64,000 bases of DNA, from positions 1-64,000 of the forward strand of contig JAGXGE010000009.1 of the NCBI GenBank assembly GCA_024637015.1, in the 5' to 3' direction. Below are positions 24,830-32,496 of the stretch, piece after piece. Under the pieces are notes generated by a model. The model made no database searches. It was not told where the DNA came from and saw only the letters and a list, made by a program, of their open reading frames with translations. The stretch is from Aequorivita sp. (GTDB lineage Bacteria > Bacteroidota > Bacteroidia > Flavobacteriales > Flavobacteriaceae). Numbering within the stretch: the first letter of the stretch is position 1; every line of letters begins with the position of its first letter. The position numbers were made by a program, and so were the translations under genes.

Positions 24830-24844
24830 TTGTGCTTTAAAGCT

Positions 24845-24879
24845 AAAAAAAAATCCCGTCCTAAACTGGTACGGGATTT
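24845..24879 (-). terminator. Terminator after OmpA-like lipoprotein gene
   Basis: AAATCCCGT / ACGGGATTT 9-bp stem; on the reverse strand the stem is followed by a T run. It separates the OmpA-like gene from the polyketide operon. Confidence 0.8.
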
Positions 24880-24900
24880 AAAATTTATTTTATTTTAAAA

Positions 24901-25608
24901 TTACTCGCCTGCTTGCTTTTTAGCTTCATTCTTCATTTTTTCATTCGGAAGGATTGCGAGGTTTACACGTCTGTTTTTTGCACGACCTTCGGCTGTAGAA
25001 TTGTCAGCTACTGGGGCTGTTTCACCATACCAGTTTGTAGTAAATCTTCCTGAGCTCAGACCTTTATTTTGAACAAAATAATTGGTAACAGCTTGTGCTC
25101 TGTTTTTTGAAAGTGTCATATTCATCTCCTCTGAACCAACGCTATCGGTATGGCCCACAACAAGTACATTTGTATCTGGATATTCTCTTAGAATATTTGA
25201 AAGTTTATCAAGACTAGCTTGAGATGCCACGTTAATGTTGTACTTAGCGGTATCAAAATAAACACCACTATTCTCATCAAAAGTTACAACTATTCCGTCA
25301 TCCACTCTTTCTACTTGAGCACCAGGAATTTCTTCTTCAATCTTTTGGGCTTGTTTGTCCATTTTAGCTCCGATAAGTACACCGGCACCACCACCAACAA
25401 CACCGCCAATTACAGCGCCTAATTCTCCGTTTCCACCTTTACCAGCGTTATTTCCAATAATGGCTCCAAGAATTGCTCCTCCAGTAGCACCAATTACGGC
25501 TCCTTTTTGTTTATTGTTAGCGTTTCGGGTAGCTTCACAACTTCCTAAACTAATTATAAGAGTTAAGGCTAAAGCTGCTATTGCGGTTTGTTTAAAAAAT
25601 GTCTTCAT
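24901..25608 (-). CDS. OmpA-family lipoprotein with glycine-zipper segment (YiaD-like)
   Basis: 235 residues. Lipoprotein signal with lipobox LGSC (Cys about 24). A glycine-zipper stretch (about 35-85, GAVIGATGGAILGAIIG) may span or insert in the membrane. The C-terminal OmpA domain (~110-225) has VVGHTDSVGSEEMNMTLSKNRA and a peptidoglycan-contacting AKNRRVNLAI. It would anchor the outer membrane to peptidoglycan. It starts 2 bp after the lipocalin-like gene and is probably co-transcribed with it. Confidence 0.9.
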   Translation of the reverse strand: MKTFFKQTAIAALALTLIISLGSCEATRNANNKQKGAVIGATGGAILGAIIGNNAGKGGNGELGAVIGGVVGGGAGVLIGAKMDKQAQKIEEEIPGAQVERVDDGIVVTFDENSGVYFDTAKYNINVASQASLDKLSNILREYPDTNVLVVGHTDSVGSEEMNMTLSKNRAQAVTNYFVQNKGLSSGRFTTNWYGETAPVADNSTAEGRAKNRRVNLAILPNEKMKNEAKKQAGE

Positions 25609-25610
25609 AA

Positions 25611-26090
25611 TTATTCTTGAATTTTAGAAAAGTTCATATTTATTTTAAATGGTTTTCCATCTAAATTTACTGTTTGCTCCCAACGCATCGAGGATTCATT
25701 GAGTTGCGCCAGACGGAGTCTGAAGCCAACATTTGTGTCTGACTTTCCTTTAGCATTGGTTGGTTTTAAAAGGAAATCATACAGACCAGTAGCTGGATCG
25801 ATTTCTTGTATTGTAAAGATGAAATCACGTTGACCCGTAGGACAATTTGAGTTTTCAATAGTATAATTACCAGTATTATTGTTTGGGATAAATCTCCAGT
25901 TGCTTCCTTCGAAACATTCTACAGAGGTGTCGTTGAACAACGTAACGTTGTAATTTCCAGAGGAGTCATAAGATATACTGTTCAACGCCCAATATCCTTT
26001 TAAAATCTTTCGGGATTCTTGAACTGTCTTAGGTGTTCCGCACGAAATTGCTGTGACCACAATAAGGGCCAAAATGAGGATTTTTTTCAT
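25611..26090 (-). CDS. Lipocalin-like lipoprotein
   Basis: 159 residues. Lipobox TAISC (Cys 17). The mature part resembles the lipocalin-like domain of Bacteroidota: LKGYWALNSISYDSSGNY, then CFEGSNWRFIPNNNTGNY, and alternating strands to the end. Upstream of and adjacent to the OmpA-like gene, so likely one envelope operon. Ligand unknown. Confidence 0.8.
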   Translation of the reverse strand: MKKILILALIVVTAISCGTPKTVQESRKILKGYWALNSISYDSSGNYNVTLFNDTSVECFEGSNWRFIPNNNTGNYTIENSNCPTGQRDFIFTIQEIDPATGLYDFLLKPTNAKGKSDTNVGFRLRLAQLNESSMRWEQTVNLDGKPFKINMNFSKIQE

Positions 26091-26131
26091 AAAAAAAATG
26101 TTTTTTTAAAAAGTTAAGTGTTTGATAAATT

Positions 26132-26293
26132 TTATTTTTTGAATAATCTAAAAAGTATTGATAGCACAAGAAGCACTAAGAAAATCCAGAAAATAATCAT
26201 GGCTATATCAGTTGCACCTTCAGCGATGCCTCCGAATCCAAAAATTGCTGCAATCAATGCAATAACTAAAAAAATAATAATCCAGCGTACCAT
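26132..26293 (-). CDS. UPF0391/DUF1328 (YtjA-like) small membrane protein, missed by ORF track
   Basis: 53 residues. It has two hydrophobic helices, with [19 protein letters not shown] in the middle, the hallmark of DUF1328, and ends LFRLFKK. The ORF on the other strand (26118-26315) is its shadow. Family is widespread, often near stress genes, and functionally uncharacterised. Single gene upstream of the lipocalin-OmpA pair. Confidence 0.88.
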   Translation of the reverse strand: MVRWIIIFLVIALIAAIFGFGGIAEGATDIAMIIFWIFLVLLVLSILFRLFKK

Positions 26294-26391
26294 AATATTG
26301 TGTTTTAATGATTAGTATTCCACTAAGGTAAACAACAATTTTAACATTTGGATTTCCTTTATCTTAAGTTTAACAGAGGACTGTTAAATTA

Positions 26392-28398
26392 TCAGTAAGA
26401 TAGCAAGTCAAATAGGATTTCTTTAAATTTTTGCTTAGGAAGATAAGCAGATTCTAGATTTGCTGCAAAGGGAATGGGTGTTTCCAAACTGGCGACTCTT
26501 TTAACAGGAGCGTCCAAATATTCAAAACGATTTTCCATTATTAATGCCGAAATATCCGAGGCTATACCACCAAACATAGAGTCTTCTTGCAGAATAATTA
26601 CTTTTCCTGTTTTCTCAACAGATTTGTATATTGCTTCAATATCTAAAGGAATAAGTGTTCGCAAATCAATTAAGTCTGCATTGACCTCCGTGTTTTGTTC
26701 TAAAGTTTCCAGAGCCCAATGAACGCCTGCGCCGTAAGTTATTATAGTAACATCCTTTCCTTCTTTTAAAAGAGATGCTTTCCCTAATGGAAGTGTATAA
26801 TAATCCGTTGGCACATCTTGACGAATGCTCCTGTATAATGCCTTGTGCTCAAAGAACATTACAGGATTTGGGTCTTCAATACTTGTAGCCAATAAACCTT
26901 TGGCATCATAAGGAAATGCTGGGTAAACAACTTTTAAACCAGGTGTGTGCGTAAACCAAGCTTCATTGGTCTGGCTGTGAAAAGGCCCAGCACCCACTCC
27001 TGCTCCACAAGGCATACGTATAACAATATCGGCTTTTTCACTCCATCGATAATGGCTCTTTGCAAGATAATTTATAATTGGATTGAAACCAGAAGTGACA
27101 AAATCTGCAAATTGCATTTCTACAACAGCTTTATAACCATTAATTGAAAGCCCCATTGCTGCAGAAACAATTGCTGATTCACAAATAGGTGTATTGCGCA
27201 CTCGATCTTTGCCGAATTGCTCTAAAAAACCTTCAGTTATTTTGAAAACACCGCCGTATTCCGCAACATCCTGTCCCATTATAATAAGGTTGCCATGACG
27301 CTCCATAGACTGTTTTAAGCCATGTGAAATTGCATCGATTAAACGAATATTCTCTGTTTCTGAATTTTCTTTAACTTCTTGATATTTAAATTGTTTATAA
27401 ACATCATTTAATTCATTAGCTTCGGTAGATTCTATTATTGGTTCGGCAAAGGCAATATCCAAATTCTTATCAATCTCGTGTTTAAACTCATTTTTAAACT
27501 CTTGGATTTTTTCTTCAGAAAGAATTCCTTCAGTTAACAAATAACTTTCAAAATTTAGAAGCGGATCACGCATGCCCCATTCATCAATCAAATCTGTTGG
27601 AACGTATTTGGTCCCGCTAGCTTCTTCGTGGCCGCGCATCCGGAAGGTTTTGAACTCCAACAGCACCGGACGTGGATTTGTCCTCATACTTTCCACCAGA
27701 CTTTTCAATTTTGTGTAAACTTCCAAAATATCATTCCCTTCAATAATATGTGACTCCATGCCGTAGCCTTTACCACGGTCTGCAAGATTTTCACAATTGT
27801 ATTGTTCATTGATGGGTGTTGAAAGGCCGTAGCCATTATTTTCAATGCAAAATAAAACTGGAAGCTGCCAAACTGAAGCAACATTCAATGCTTCGTGAAT
27901 ATCACCTTCGCTTGTTCCTCCTTCGCCCGTGAACACGGCGCAGACTTTATTATTATTTTTCAATTTGTTTGCCAAAGCAATTCCATCGGCCACACCAAAT
28001 TGAGGGCCTAAGTGAGATATCATACCAATGATATGGAATTCCTGTGTTCCAAAGTGAAAACTTCTATCGCGACCTTTTGTAAAACCATTTGCCTTTCCCT
28101 GCCATTGTGAAAACAATCTGTGGAGTGGAATATCGCGCATTGTGAATACTGCGAGATTTCGGTGCATCGGTAAAATGTATTCGTCTTTGTCCAAAACCGC
28201 GGTAATCCCTACGGAAATTGCTTCCTGCCCTATTCCACTAAACCATTTTGATACCTTTCCTTGACGCAGAAGAATGAGCATTTTCTCTTCTATCATCCGC
28301 GGCTTTAGCATTCCACGGTAAAGTTTCAGTAAGGTTTCATTGTCAATATCTTTTCGGTTATAATCGTAAAAAATATGTGGAGTTGTTTCAGGTTTCAT
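26392..28398 (-). CDS. 2-oxoacid dehydrogenase E1, alpha and beta subunits fused
   Basis: 668 residues. Residues ~20-330 are an E1 alpha domain with the thiamine diphosphate motif FTGEGGTSEGDIHEALNVAS ... IENN (GEG in place of GDG). Residues ~345-668 are E1 beta (transketolase pyrimidine and C-terminal domains: GQDVAEYGGVFKITEGF, VEMQFADF, DLRTLIPLD). Such single-chain E1 proteins act in branched-chain 2-oxoacid or pyruvate dehydrogenase complexes. No E2 or E3 gene is adjacent. It is transcribed away from the IPNS-like oxygenase gene. Confidence 0.92.
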   Translation of the reverse strand: MKPETTPHIFYDYNRKDIDNETLLKLYRGMLKPRMIEEKMLILLRQGKVSKWFSGIGQEAISVGITAVLDKDEYILPMHRNLAVFTMRDIPLHRLFSQWQGKANGFTKGRDRSFHFGTQEFHIIGMISHLGPQFGVADGIALANKLKNNNKVCAVFTGEGGTSEGDIHEALNVASVWQLPVLFCIENNGYGLSTPINEQYNCENLADRGKGYGMESHIIEGNDILEVYTKLKSLVESMRTNPRPVLLEFKTFRMRGHEEASGTKYVPTDLIDEWGMRDPLLNFESYLLTEGILSEEKIQEFKNEFKHEIDKNLDIAFAEPIIESTEANELNDVYKQFKYQEVKENSETENIRLIDAISHGLKQSMERHGNLIIMGQDVAEYGGVFKITEGFLEQFGKDRVRNTPICESAIVSAAMGLSINGYKAVVEMQFADFVTSGFNPIINYLAKSHYRWSEKADIVIRMPCGAGVGAGPFHSQTNEAWFTHTPGLKVVYPAFPYDAKGLLATSIEDPNPVMFFEHKALYRSIRQDVPTDYYTLPLGKASLLKEGKDVTIITYGAGVHWALETLEQNTEVNADLIDLRTLIPLDIEAIYKSVEKTGKVIILQEDSMFGGIASDISALIMENRFEYLDAPVKRVASLETPIPFAANLESAYLPKQKFKEILFDLLSY

Positions 28399-28492
28399 CT
28401 TTAGTAGTTAGAAGATTCAAAAGTAGAAAAAAACCCATTGTAATAAGGAATATAAAGCAAATTTTATCTTCGGAAAAACTTTTACAATTTGG

Positions 28493-28500
28493 TATCTTTG
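28493..28500 (+). promoter_or_regulatory. -7 promoter box of IPNS-like oxygenase gene
   Basis: TATCTTTG matches TAnnTTTG exactly and lies 19 bases before the ATG; the -33 box is weak (TTCG about 20 bases upstream). Confidence 0.5.
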
Positions 28501-28519
28501 TAAGATAAATTCAATTGCT

Positions 28520-29470
28520 ATGAATAATATACCCAGTGTAAATTTGGCCGATTTCCTTTCCGAAGACCCAAAAAGGAAGCAAAAATTTGTAAATGAAATT
28601 GGTTCGGCTTATGAAGATATAGGCTTTGTTTCACTTAAAAACCATTTCCTAAGTGATGATTTGGTCGATGAGCTTTATAAAGAAGTGAAAAGCTTTTTTG
28701 GACTTTCGCTAGAAGTAAAGAAAAAATATGAAATTGAAGGCCTTGGTGGGCAACGAGGTTATATTTCCTTTGGAAAAGAGCACGCTAAAGGCAAGAAGGA
28801 AGGTGATTTGAAAGAGTTTTGGCACTTTGGACAAGAACCTTCTGCTGATGCAAATCTTTCGGGAGAATACCCAGAAAACGTACATGTTGAAGAATTGCCA
28901 GATTTCAATCACACTGGTATGGAAGCATACCGAATGCTTGAAAAAACTGGGATTTATGTGCTTCGAGCTTTAGCGCTATATATAGGTTTGGATGAGTTTT
29001 ATTTTGACCATTGGGCAACGAATGGCAACAGCATCCTTCGTCCAATCCACTATCCACCTATTACTGAAGAGCCCAAAGGCGCAGTACGTGCTGGAGCGCA
29101 CGGAGATATAAATTTAATAACTTTGTTAATGGGCGCCTCCACAGGTGGTTTACAAGTTTTACGAAAAGATGGCGAATGGATTGATGCAATCCCCAAAGAG
29201 GACGAATTGGTCATCAATGTCGGCGATATGCTTGAACGACACACCAATAATAAGTTGCGATCTACAATCCATAGAGTCGTAAACCCACCCCGCGAAGAAT
29301 GGGCCAACCCTAGATATTCAATTCCATTCTTTATGCACCCTCGCAGCGATATGAAGCTGAATTGTTTGGAAGAATGTATTGATGCTGAACATCCAAAAAC
29401 ATACGAAGACATTACTGCTGGTGAGTTTTTACACCAACGTTTGGTAGAAATTGGATTAATAAAAAAGTAA
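28520..29470 (+). CDS. 2-oxoglutarate/Fe(II) oxygenase, isopenicillin-N-synthase family
   Basis: 316 residues. DIOX_N segment 1-120 (PSVNLADFLSEDP, GQRGYISFGKEHAKG). The iron ligands are H194 and D196 (RAGAHGDINLIT) and H251 (STIHRVVNPP); the 2-oxoglutarate or C-terminal substrate contact is RYSIPFF (R265, S267). No signal peptide. The family oxidises small molecules or amino-acid derivatives; the real substrate is unknown. It is common in flavobacteria beside the SUI1-like gene that follows here. Confidence 0.9.
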   Translation: MNNIPSVNLADFLSEDPKRKQKFVNEIGSAYEDIGFVSLKNHFLSDDLVDELYKEVKSFFGLSLEVKKKYEIEGLGGQRGYISFGKEHAKGKKEGDLKEFWHFGQEPSADANLSGEYPENVHVEELPDFNHTGMEAYRMLEKTGIYVLRALALYIGLDEFYFDHWATNGNSILRPIHYPPITEEPKGAVRAGAHGDINLITLLMGASTGGLQVLRKDGEWIDAIPKEDELVINVGDMLERHTNNKLRSTIHRVVNPPREEWANPRYSIPFFMHPRSDMKLNCLEECIDAEHPKTYEDITAGEFLHQRLVEIGLIKK

Positions 29471-29474
29471 GCAC

Positions 29475-29487
29475 CTGCCGGAGGCAG
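29475..29487. repeat. Short palindrome CTGCC-GGA-GGCAG
   Basis: Perfect 5-bp stem in a GC-rich patch directly after the oxygenase stop, 8 bases before the TTG start of the SUI1-like gene. Looks like a small dispersed repeat that may have landed in the leader. Confidence 0.45.
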
Positions 29488-29494
29488 TTTGTAG

Positions 29495-29845
29495 TTGAAC
29501 CTGAAATCTAAAACATTGAAATCCTTAGAAGACCAATTAAAAAACCTTTTCCCAGACCACGAACCAAAAGATGTTCCTGAAACGAATGAAGAACCGACAG
29601 TTTGGATGCAGGACGATCCTTTGATTTGCAAATATGAAAAGCGAAAAGGAAAACCGATTACAATTATTGAAGGTTATAATGGCGCCGATAGTGATTTCAA
29701 AATTCTTGCGAAGGAATTGAAACAACTTTTAAGCGTTGGTGGAAGTTTTAAAAATGAACAAATTATTATTCAAGGGGATTATCGCGATAAGATTATGCAG
29801 TTTTTAAAAGATAAAGGGTTTAGGGTGAAAAGAGTTGGAGGATAA
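29495..29845 (+). CDS. SUI1/eIF1-like translation factor (YciH type)
   Basis: 116 residues. SUI1 domain ~45-116: ICKYEKRKGKPITIIEGYNG, LAKELKQLLSVGGSFKNEQIIIQGDYRDKIMQFL, ending GFRVKRVGG, as in YciH and eIF1. No ATG is available before the domain. TTG at 29495 or TTG at 29516 (giving MKSLEDQLKNLFPDH, more like homologues) must serve as start. The family probably affects start-site fidelity on the 30S subunit. The nucleoside phosphorylase frame follows with its ATG 10 bases after this stop. Confidence 0.88.
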   Translation: MNLKSKTLKSLEDQLKNLFPDHEPKDVPETNEEPTVWMQDDPLICKYEKRKGKPITIIEGYNGADSDFKILAKELKQLLSVGGSFKNEQIIIQGDYRDKIMQFLKDKGFRVKRVGG

Positions 29846-29855
29846 AATTGAAAAG

Positions 29856-30728
29856 ATGAGAATAGATGAATCTGAATTAATATTGACCCCAGAAGGTAAA
29901 ATATACCATTTGGATCTTGCACCTTCACAGCTTGCTCCAACCATAATTACCGTAGGCGATCCTGACCGTGTGAAAATGGTTTCAAAATATTTTGATAGTA
30001 TTGAAACCACAGTCCAGCATAGAGAATTCAATACACATACTGGAACTTATAAAGGAAAGCGTATAAGCGTGATTTCAACAGGAATTGGCCCAGATAATAT
30101 TGACATTGTTTTTAATGAGCTGGATGCCTTGGTAAACATAGATTTTGAAAAACGGGAACCAAAAAAAAAACTGACATCACTCGATATTATTAGAATTGGG
30201 ACTTCCGGAGGCTTGACGCCCGACATTGAATTAGATAGTTTTTTGATCAGTAGTTTAGGAATTGGTTTGGACAACGTAATGCATTATTACGACAAAACAG
30301 ATAAAATTTTCAATCGTGAATTTTCCCAAGCTTTTATTGAACACACGAAATGGAATCCCGATAATTCAGTGCCATACGTTGTGGAAGCTGATAAAAACTT
30401 ATTAAAAAAATTATCTTCGGAAAAGACAAATTCTGGTATAACTATTACCAACGTTGGCTTTTATGGGCCACAAGGTCGCGTACTTCGTGCAAAATTGAAG
30501 GATGCAAATCTCAATGAAAAACTGACCTCCTTTCGCTATAAAAAGAAAAAAATTACTAACCTAGAAATGGAAACCGCCACAATGTATGGAATGGCTAAAT
30601 TACTGGGGCATCGCGCTGTATCAATGAATGCAATAATTGCAAACCGTGCCTCGGGAAGTTTTAGCAAAGACGCATCAAAAACAATAGACGCTCTTATTCA
30701 ATACACTTTGGGAAAAATTACAGAATGA
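29856..30728 (+). CDS. Nucleoside phosphorylase (uridine phosphorylase-like)
   Basis: 290 residues from ATG (MRIDESELILTPEG); the track start is an upstream TTG. PNP/UDP-family fold: IITVGDPDRVKMVSKYFD near the start, phosphate site ISTGIGPDN, IRIGTSGGLTPD, and the ribose motif NLEMETATMYGMAK. It splits nucleosides to base and sugar 1-phosphate in the cytoplasm. Its end overlaps the next gene by 4 bp (ATGA), so the two are coupled. Confidence 0.9.
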   Translation: MRIDESELILTPEGKIYHLDLAPSQLAPTIITVGDPDRVKMVSKYFDSIETTVQHREFNTHTGTYKGKRISVISTGIGPDNIDIVFNELDALVNIDFEKREPKKKLTSLDIIRIGTSGGLTPDIELDSFLISSLGIGLDNVMHYYDKTDKIFNREFSQAFIEHTKWNPDNSVPYVVEADKNLLKKLSSEKTNSGITITNVGFYGPQGRVLRAKLKDANLNEKLTSFRYKKKKITNLEMETATMYGMAKLLGHRAVSMNAIIANRASGSFSKDASKTIDALIQYTLGKITE

Positions 30729-31579
30729 AAAACTTTTTAATAGGCGGTGTACCAGAACACTTCAACCTACCTTGGTACATTGCCCTTCGCGACAAGAAAT
30801 TTAATGAACAAGGAATCAATCTGCGTTGGAGGGACTATCCGGGAGGAACTGGCCAAATGTGCCGCGCTCTTCGGGAAAAGGAAATTGATATGGCCGTAAT
30901 CCTCACTGAAGGAATGGTACGCGATATTATTAATGGCAACGAAAGCAAAATTATTCAGGTTTTTGTAAAATCTCCTCTGCTATGGGGAATTCACGTAGCT
31001 GCTAATTCAGATTATAAAACTGTTTCGGATTTAAAAGGAACAGAAGCCGCAATAAGTAGGTATGGCTCCGGTTCACATTTAATGGCTTTCGTAAATGCTG
31101 AAAATCTAGAATGGAATTTAAAAAACGATTTGAATTTTAAAGTAATAAAAGATTTAGATGGAGCTTTAGAAGGTCTTCCCAAAGGAAACGGTGACTATTT
31201 TATGTGGGAAAAGTTTATGACCAAACCACACGTTGACAATGGCACCTTCCGTTTGATCGGCGAATCTCCTTCTCCGTGGCCAAGTTTTGTAATTGCCGTC
31301 AGGAATGATGTTTTGGAAAACGAAGCCGAAAGTGTGAAATCTATTTTAGAAACCATAAACTCAGTAACTGAAAATTTTAATACACTACCAAGTATTGATG
31401 AAATGATAGCCAAACGTTACGGTCAAAAAATTGAAGATGTGCGTGAATGGCTTTCTTTGACCGAATGGAGCAACCGCCAATTAACTTCAGAAGAGCTTGA
31501 AAATATTCAACAAAAACTGTTAGAATTGGATTTGATTGAAGATAAAATTCAGGAAAACAACATCTTACAAAATTTCTAA
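30725..31579 (+). CDS. Cytoplasmic periplasmic-binding-protein-like (PBP2) protein
   Basis: 284 residues without any signal peptide. The start IGGVPEHFNLPWYIALRDKKFNEQGINL and the middle SDLKGTEAAISRYGSGSHLM follow the nitrate/thiamine-precursor-type PBP2 fold (NMT1/THI5, Ca3427-like). As it is not exported it probably binds a small molecule or acts as an enzyme rather than a transporter partner. Coupled with the nucleoside phosphorylase through an ATGA overlap, so nucleoside- or base-related ligands are an obvious guess. Not proven. Confidence 0.8.
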   Translation: MKNFLIGGVPEHFNLPWYIALRDKKFNEQGINLRWRDYPGGTGQMCRALREKEIDMAVILTEGMVRDIINGNESKIIQVFVKSPLLWGIHVAANSDYKTVSDLKGTEAAISRYGSGSHLMAFVNAENLEWNLKNDLNFKVIKDLDGALEGLPKGNGDYFMWEKFMTKPHVDNGTFRLIGESPSPWPSFVIAVRNDVLENEAESVKSILETINSVTENFNTLPSIDEMIAKRYGQKIEDVREWLSLTEWSNRQLTSEELENIQQKLLELDLIEDKIQENNILQNF

Positions 31580-31646
31580 AAAAAATCTTAAAATTTACGC
31601 AACCCGAAAGTAGAACTTGCATCTTATTAATATAAAATCAATTAAT

Positions 31647-31754
31647 ATGACTACTTTTTTAATCGTTTTGGGGGCGTTGTTAGTCACAAACTTCTTGCTA
31701 TTGCAATTTAGCTGCAATGACGCTACAGAACCCGAAGTACCAGAAGAAGAATAA
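31647..31754 (+). CDS. Small single-helix membrane protein (35 aa), missed by ORF track
   Basis: MTTFLIVLGALLVTNFLLLQFSCN followed by an acidic end EPEVPEEE. One membrane helix, Cys after it (FSC), negative tail. Has an AT-rich leader. Could be a real small protein; no family recognised. Confidence 0.5.
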   Translation: MTTFLIVLGALLVTNFLLLQFSCNDATEPEVPEEE

Positions 31755-31791
31755 GAAAATTCTCCCCGTTTCTTTTCTTTATAAAAACCAA

Positions 31792-32457
31792 TTACCAATC
31801 AATTGGCTTTTTACCATTTATTTTTAAATATTCATTTGTTTTACTGAAGTGTTTGTTTCCAAACCAATAGCCTCTATTTGCTGCCAATGGCGAAGGGTGG
31901 CCGCTTGTTAACACCAAATGTTTTGAAGTATCCACCTTTGCACCTTTCTTTTTTGCGGGTCCTCCCCAGAGCATAAAAACCAATCCCTCTCTTTCTTTTG
32001 AAAGCTTTTCAATCACGGCATCCGTAAATTTTTCCCAACCTTTATTTTGATGGCTTCCAGCTTGATGAGCGCGAACAGTTAGCGTTGCATTCAAAAGTAA
32101 AACACCTTGATCCGCCCAACGTTCCAAGTTTCCATTAGGGGGCAATGGCGTACTAATATCAGTTCTTATTTCTTCGAAAATATTTTTCAGCGAAGGTGGA
32201 ACAGCAACATTTTCCCCAACAGAAAAACAAAGGCCGTGTGCCTGTCCAGGTCCGTGATATGGGTCCTGCCCTATTATTACAACTTTCACTTCGTCAAAAG
32301 GCGTATGGTTGAAAGCTGAAAAAATCTCCTTTCCAGATGGAAAACATTTTGAGGAAGCATACTCATTTTTTACGAATTCCGTTAAATTTTTAAAATAGGG
32401 TTTCTCAAATTCATCCTTTAAAATCGCCTTCCATCTGGGCTCGATTGTTACCTGCAT
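31792..32457 (-). CDS. ung: Uracil-DNA glycosylase, family 1
   Basis: 221 residues, usual length. Water-activating motif GQDPYHGPGQAHG (D65 in GQDPYH), Phe stacking CFSV, and the minor-groove motif GHPSPLAANRGYW (H187). Removes uracil from DNA at the start of base-excision repair. Divergent from mutS2, with only 15 bases between the nearest in-frame starts, so both DNA-maintenance genes may share control sites. Confidence 0.97.
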   Translation of the reverse strand: MQVTIEPRWKAILKDEFEKPYFKNLTEFVKNEYASSKCFPSGKEIFSAFNHTPFDEVKVVIIGQDPYHGPGQAHGLCFSVGENVAVPPSLKNIFEEIRTDISTPLPPNGNLERWADQGVLLLNATLTVRAHQAGSHQNKGWEKFTDAVIEKLSKEREGLVFMLWGGPAKKKGAKVDTSKHLVLTSGHPSPLAANRGYWFGNKHFSKTNEYLKINGKKPIDW

Positions 32458-32471
32458 TATTCTTACTTTTG
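32445..32471 (+). promoter_or_regulatory. Candidate mutS2 promoter inside the ung 5' end
   Basis: TTG (32445-32447), 16 bases, then TACTTTTG (32464-32471), fitting TAnnTTTG. Transcription would start near 32478, which favours the mutS2 ATG at 32497. Confidence 0.5.
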
Positions 32472-32496
32472 TATGATTGCTGAAAAAGTAAAATTA

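Noticed and set aside
29050-29631. 193-codon reverse ORF
   Set aside because: Antisense to the 2OG oxygenase, which has all catalytic residues.
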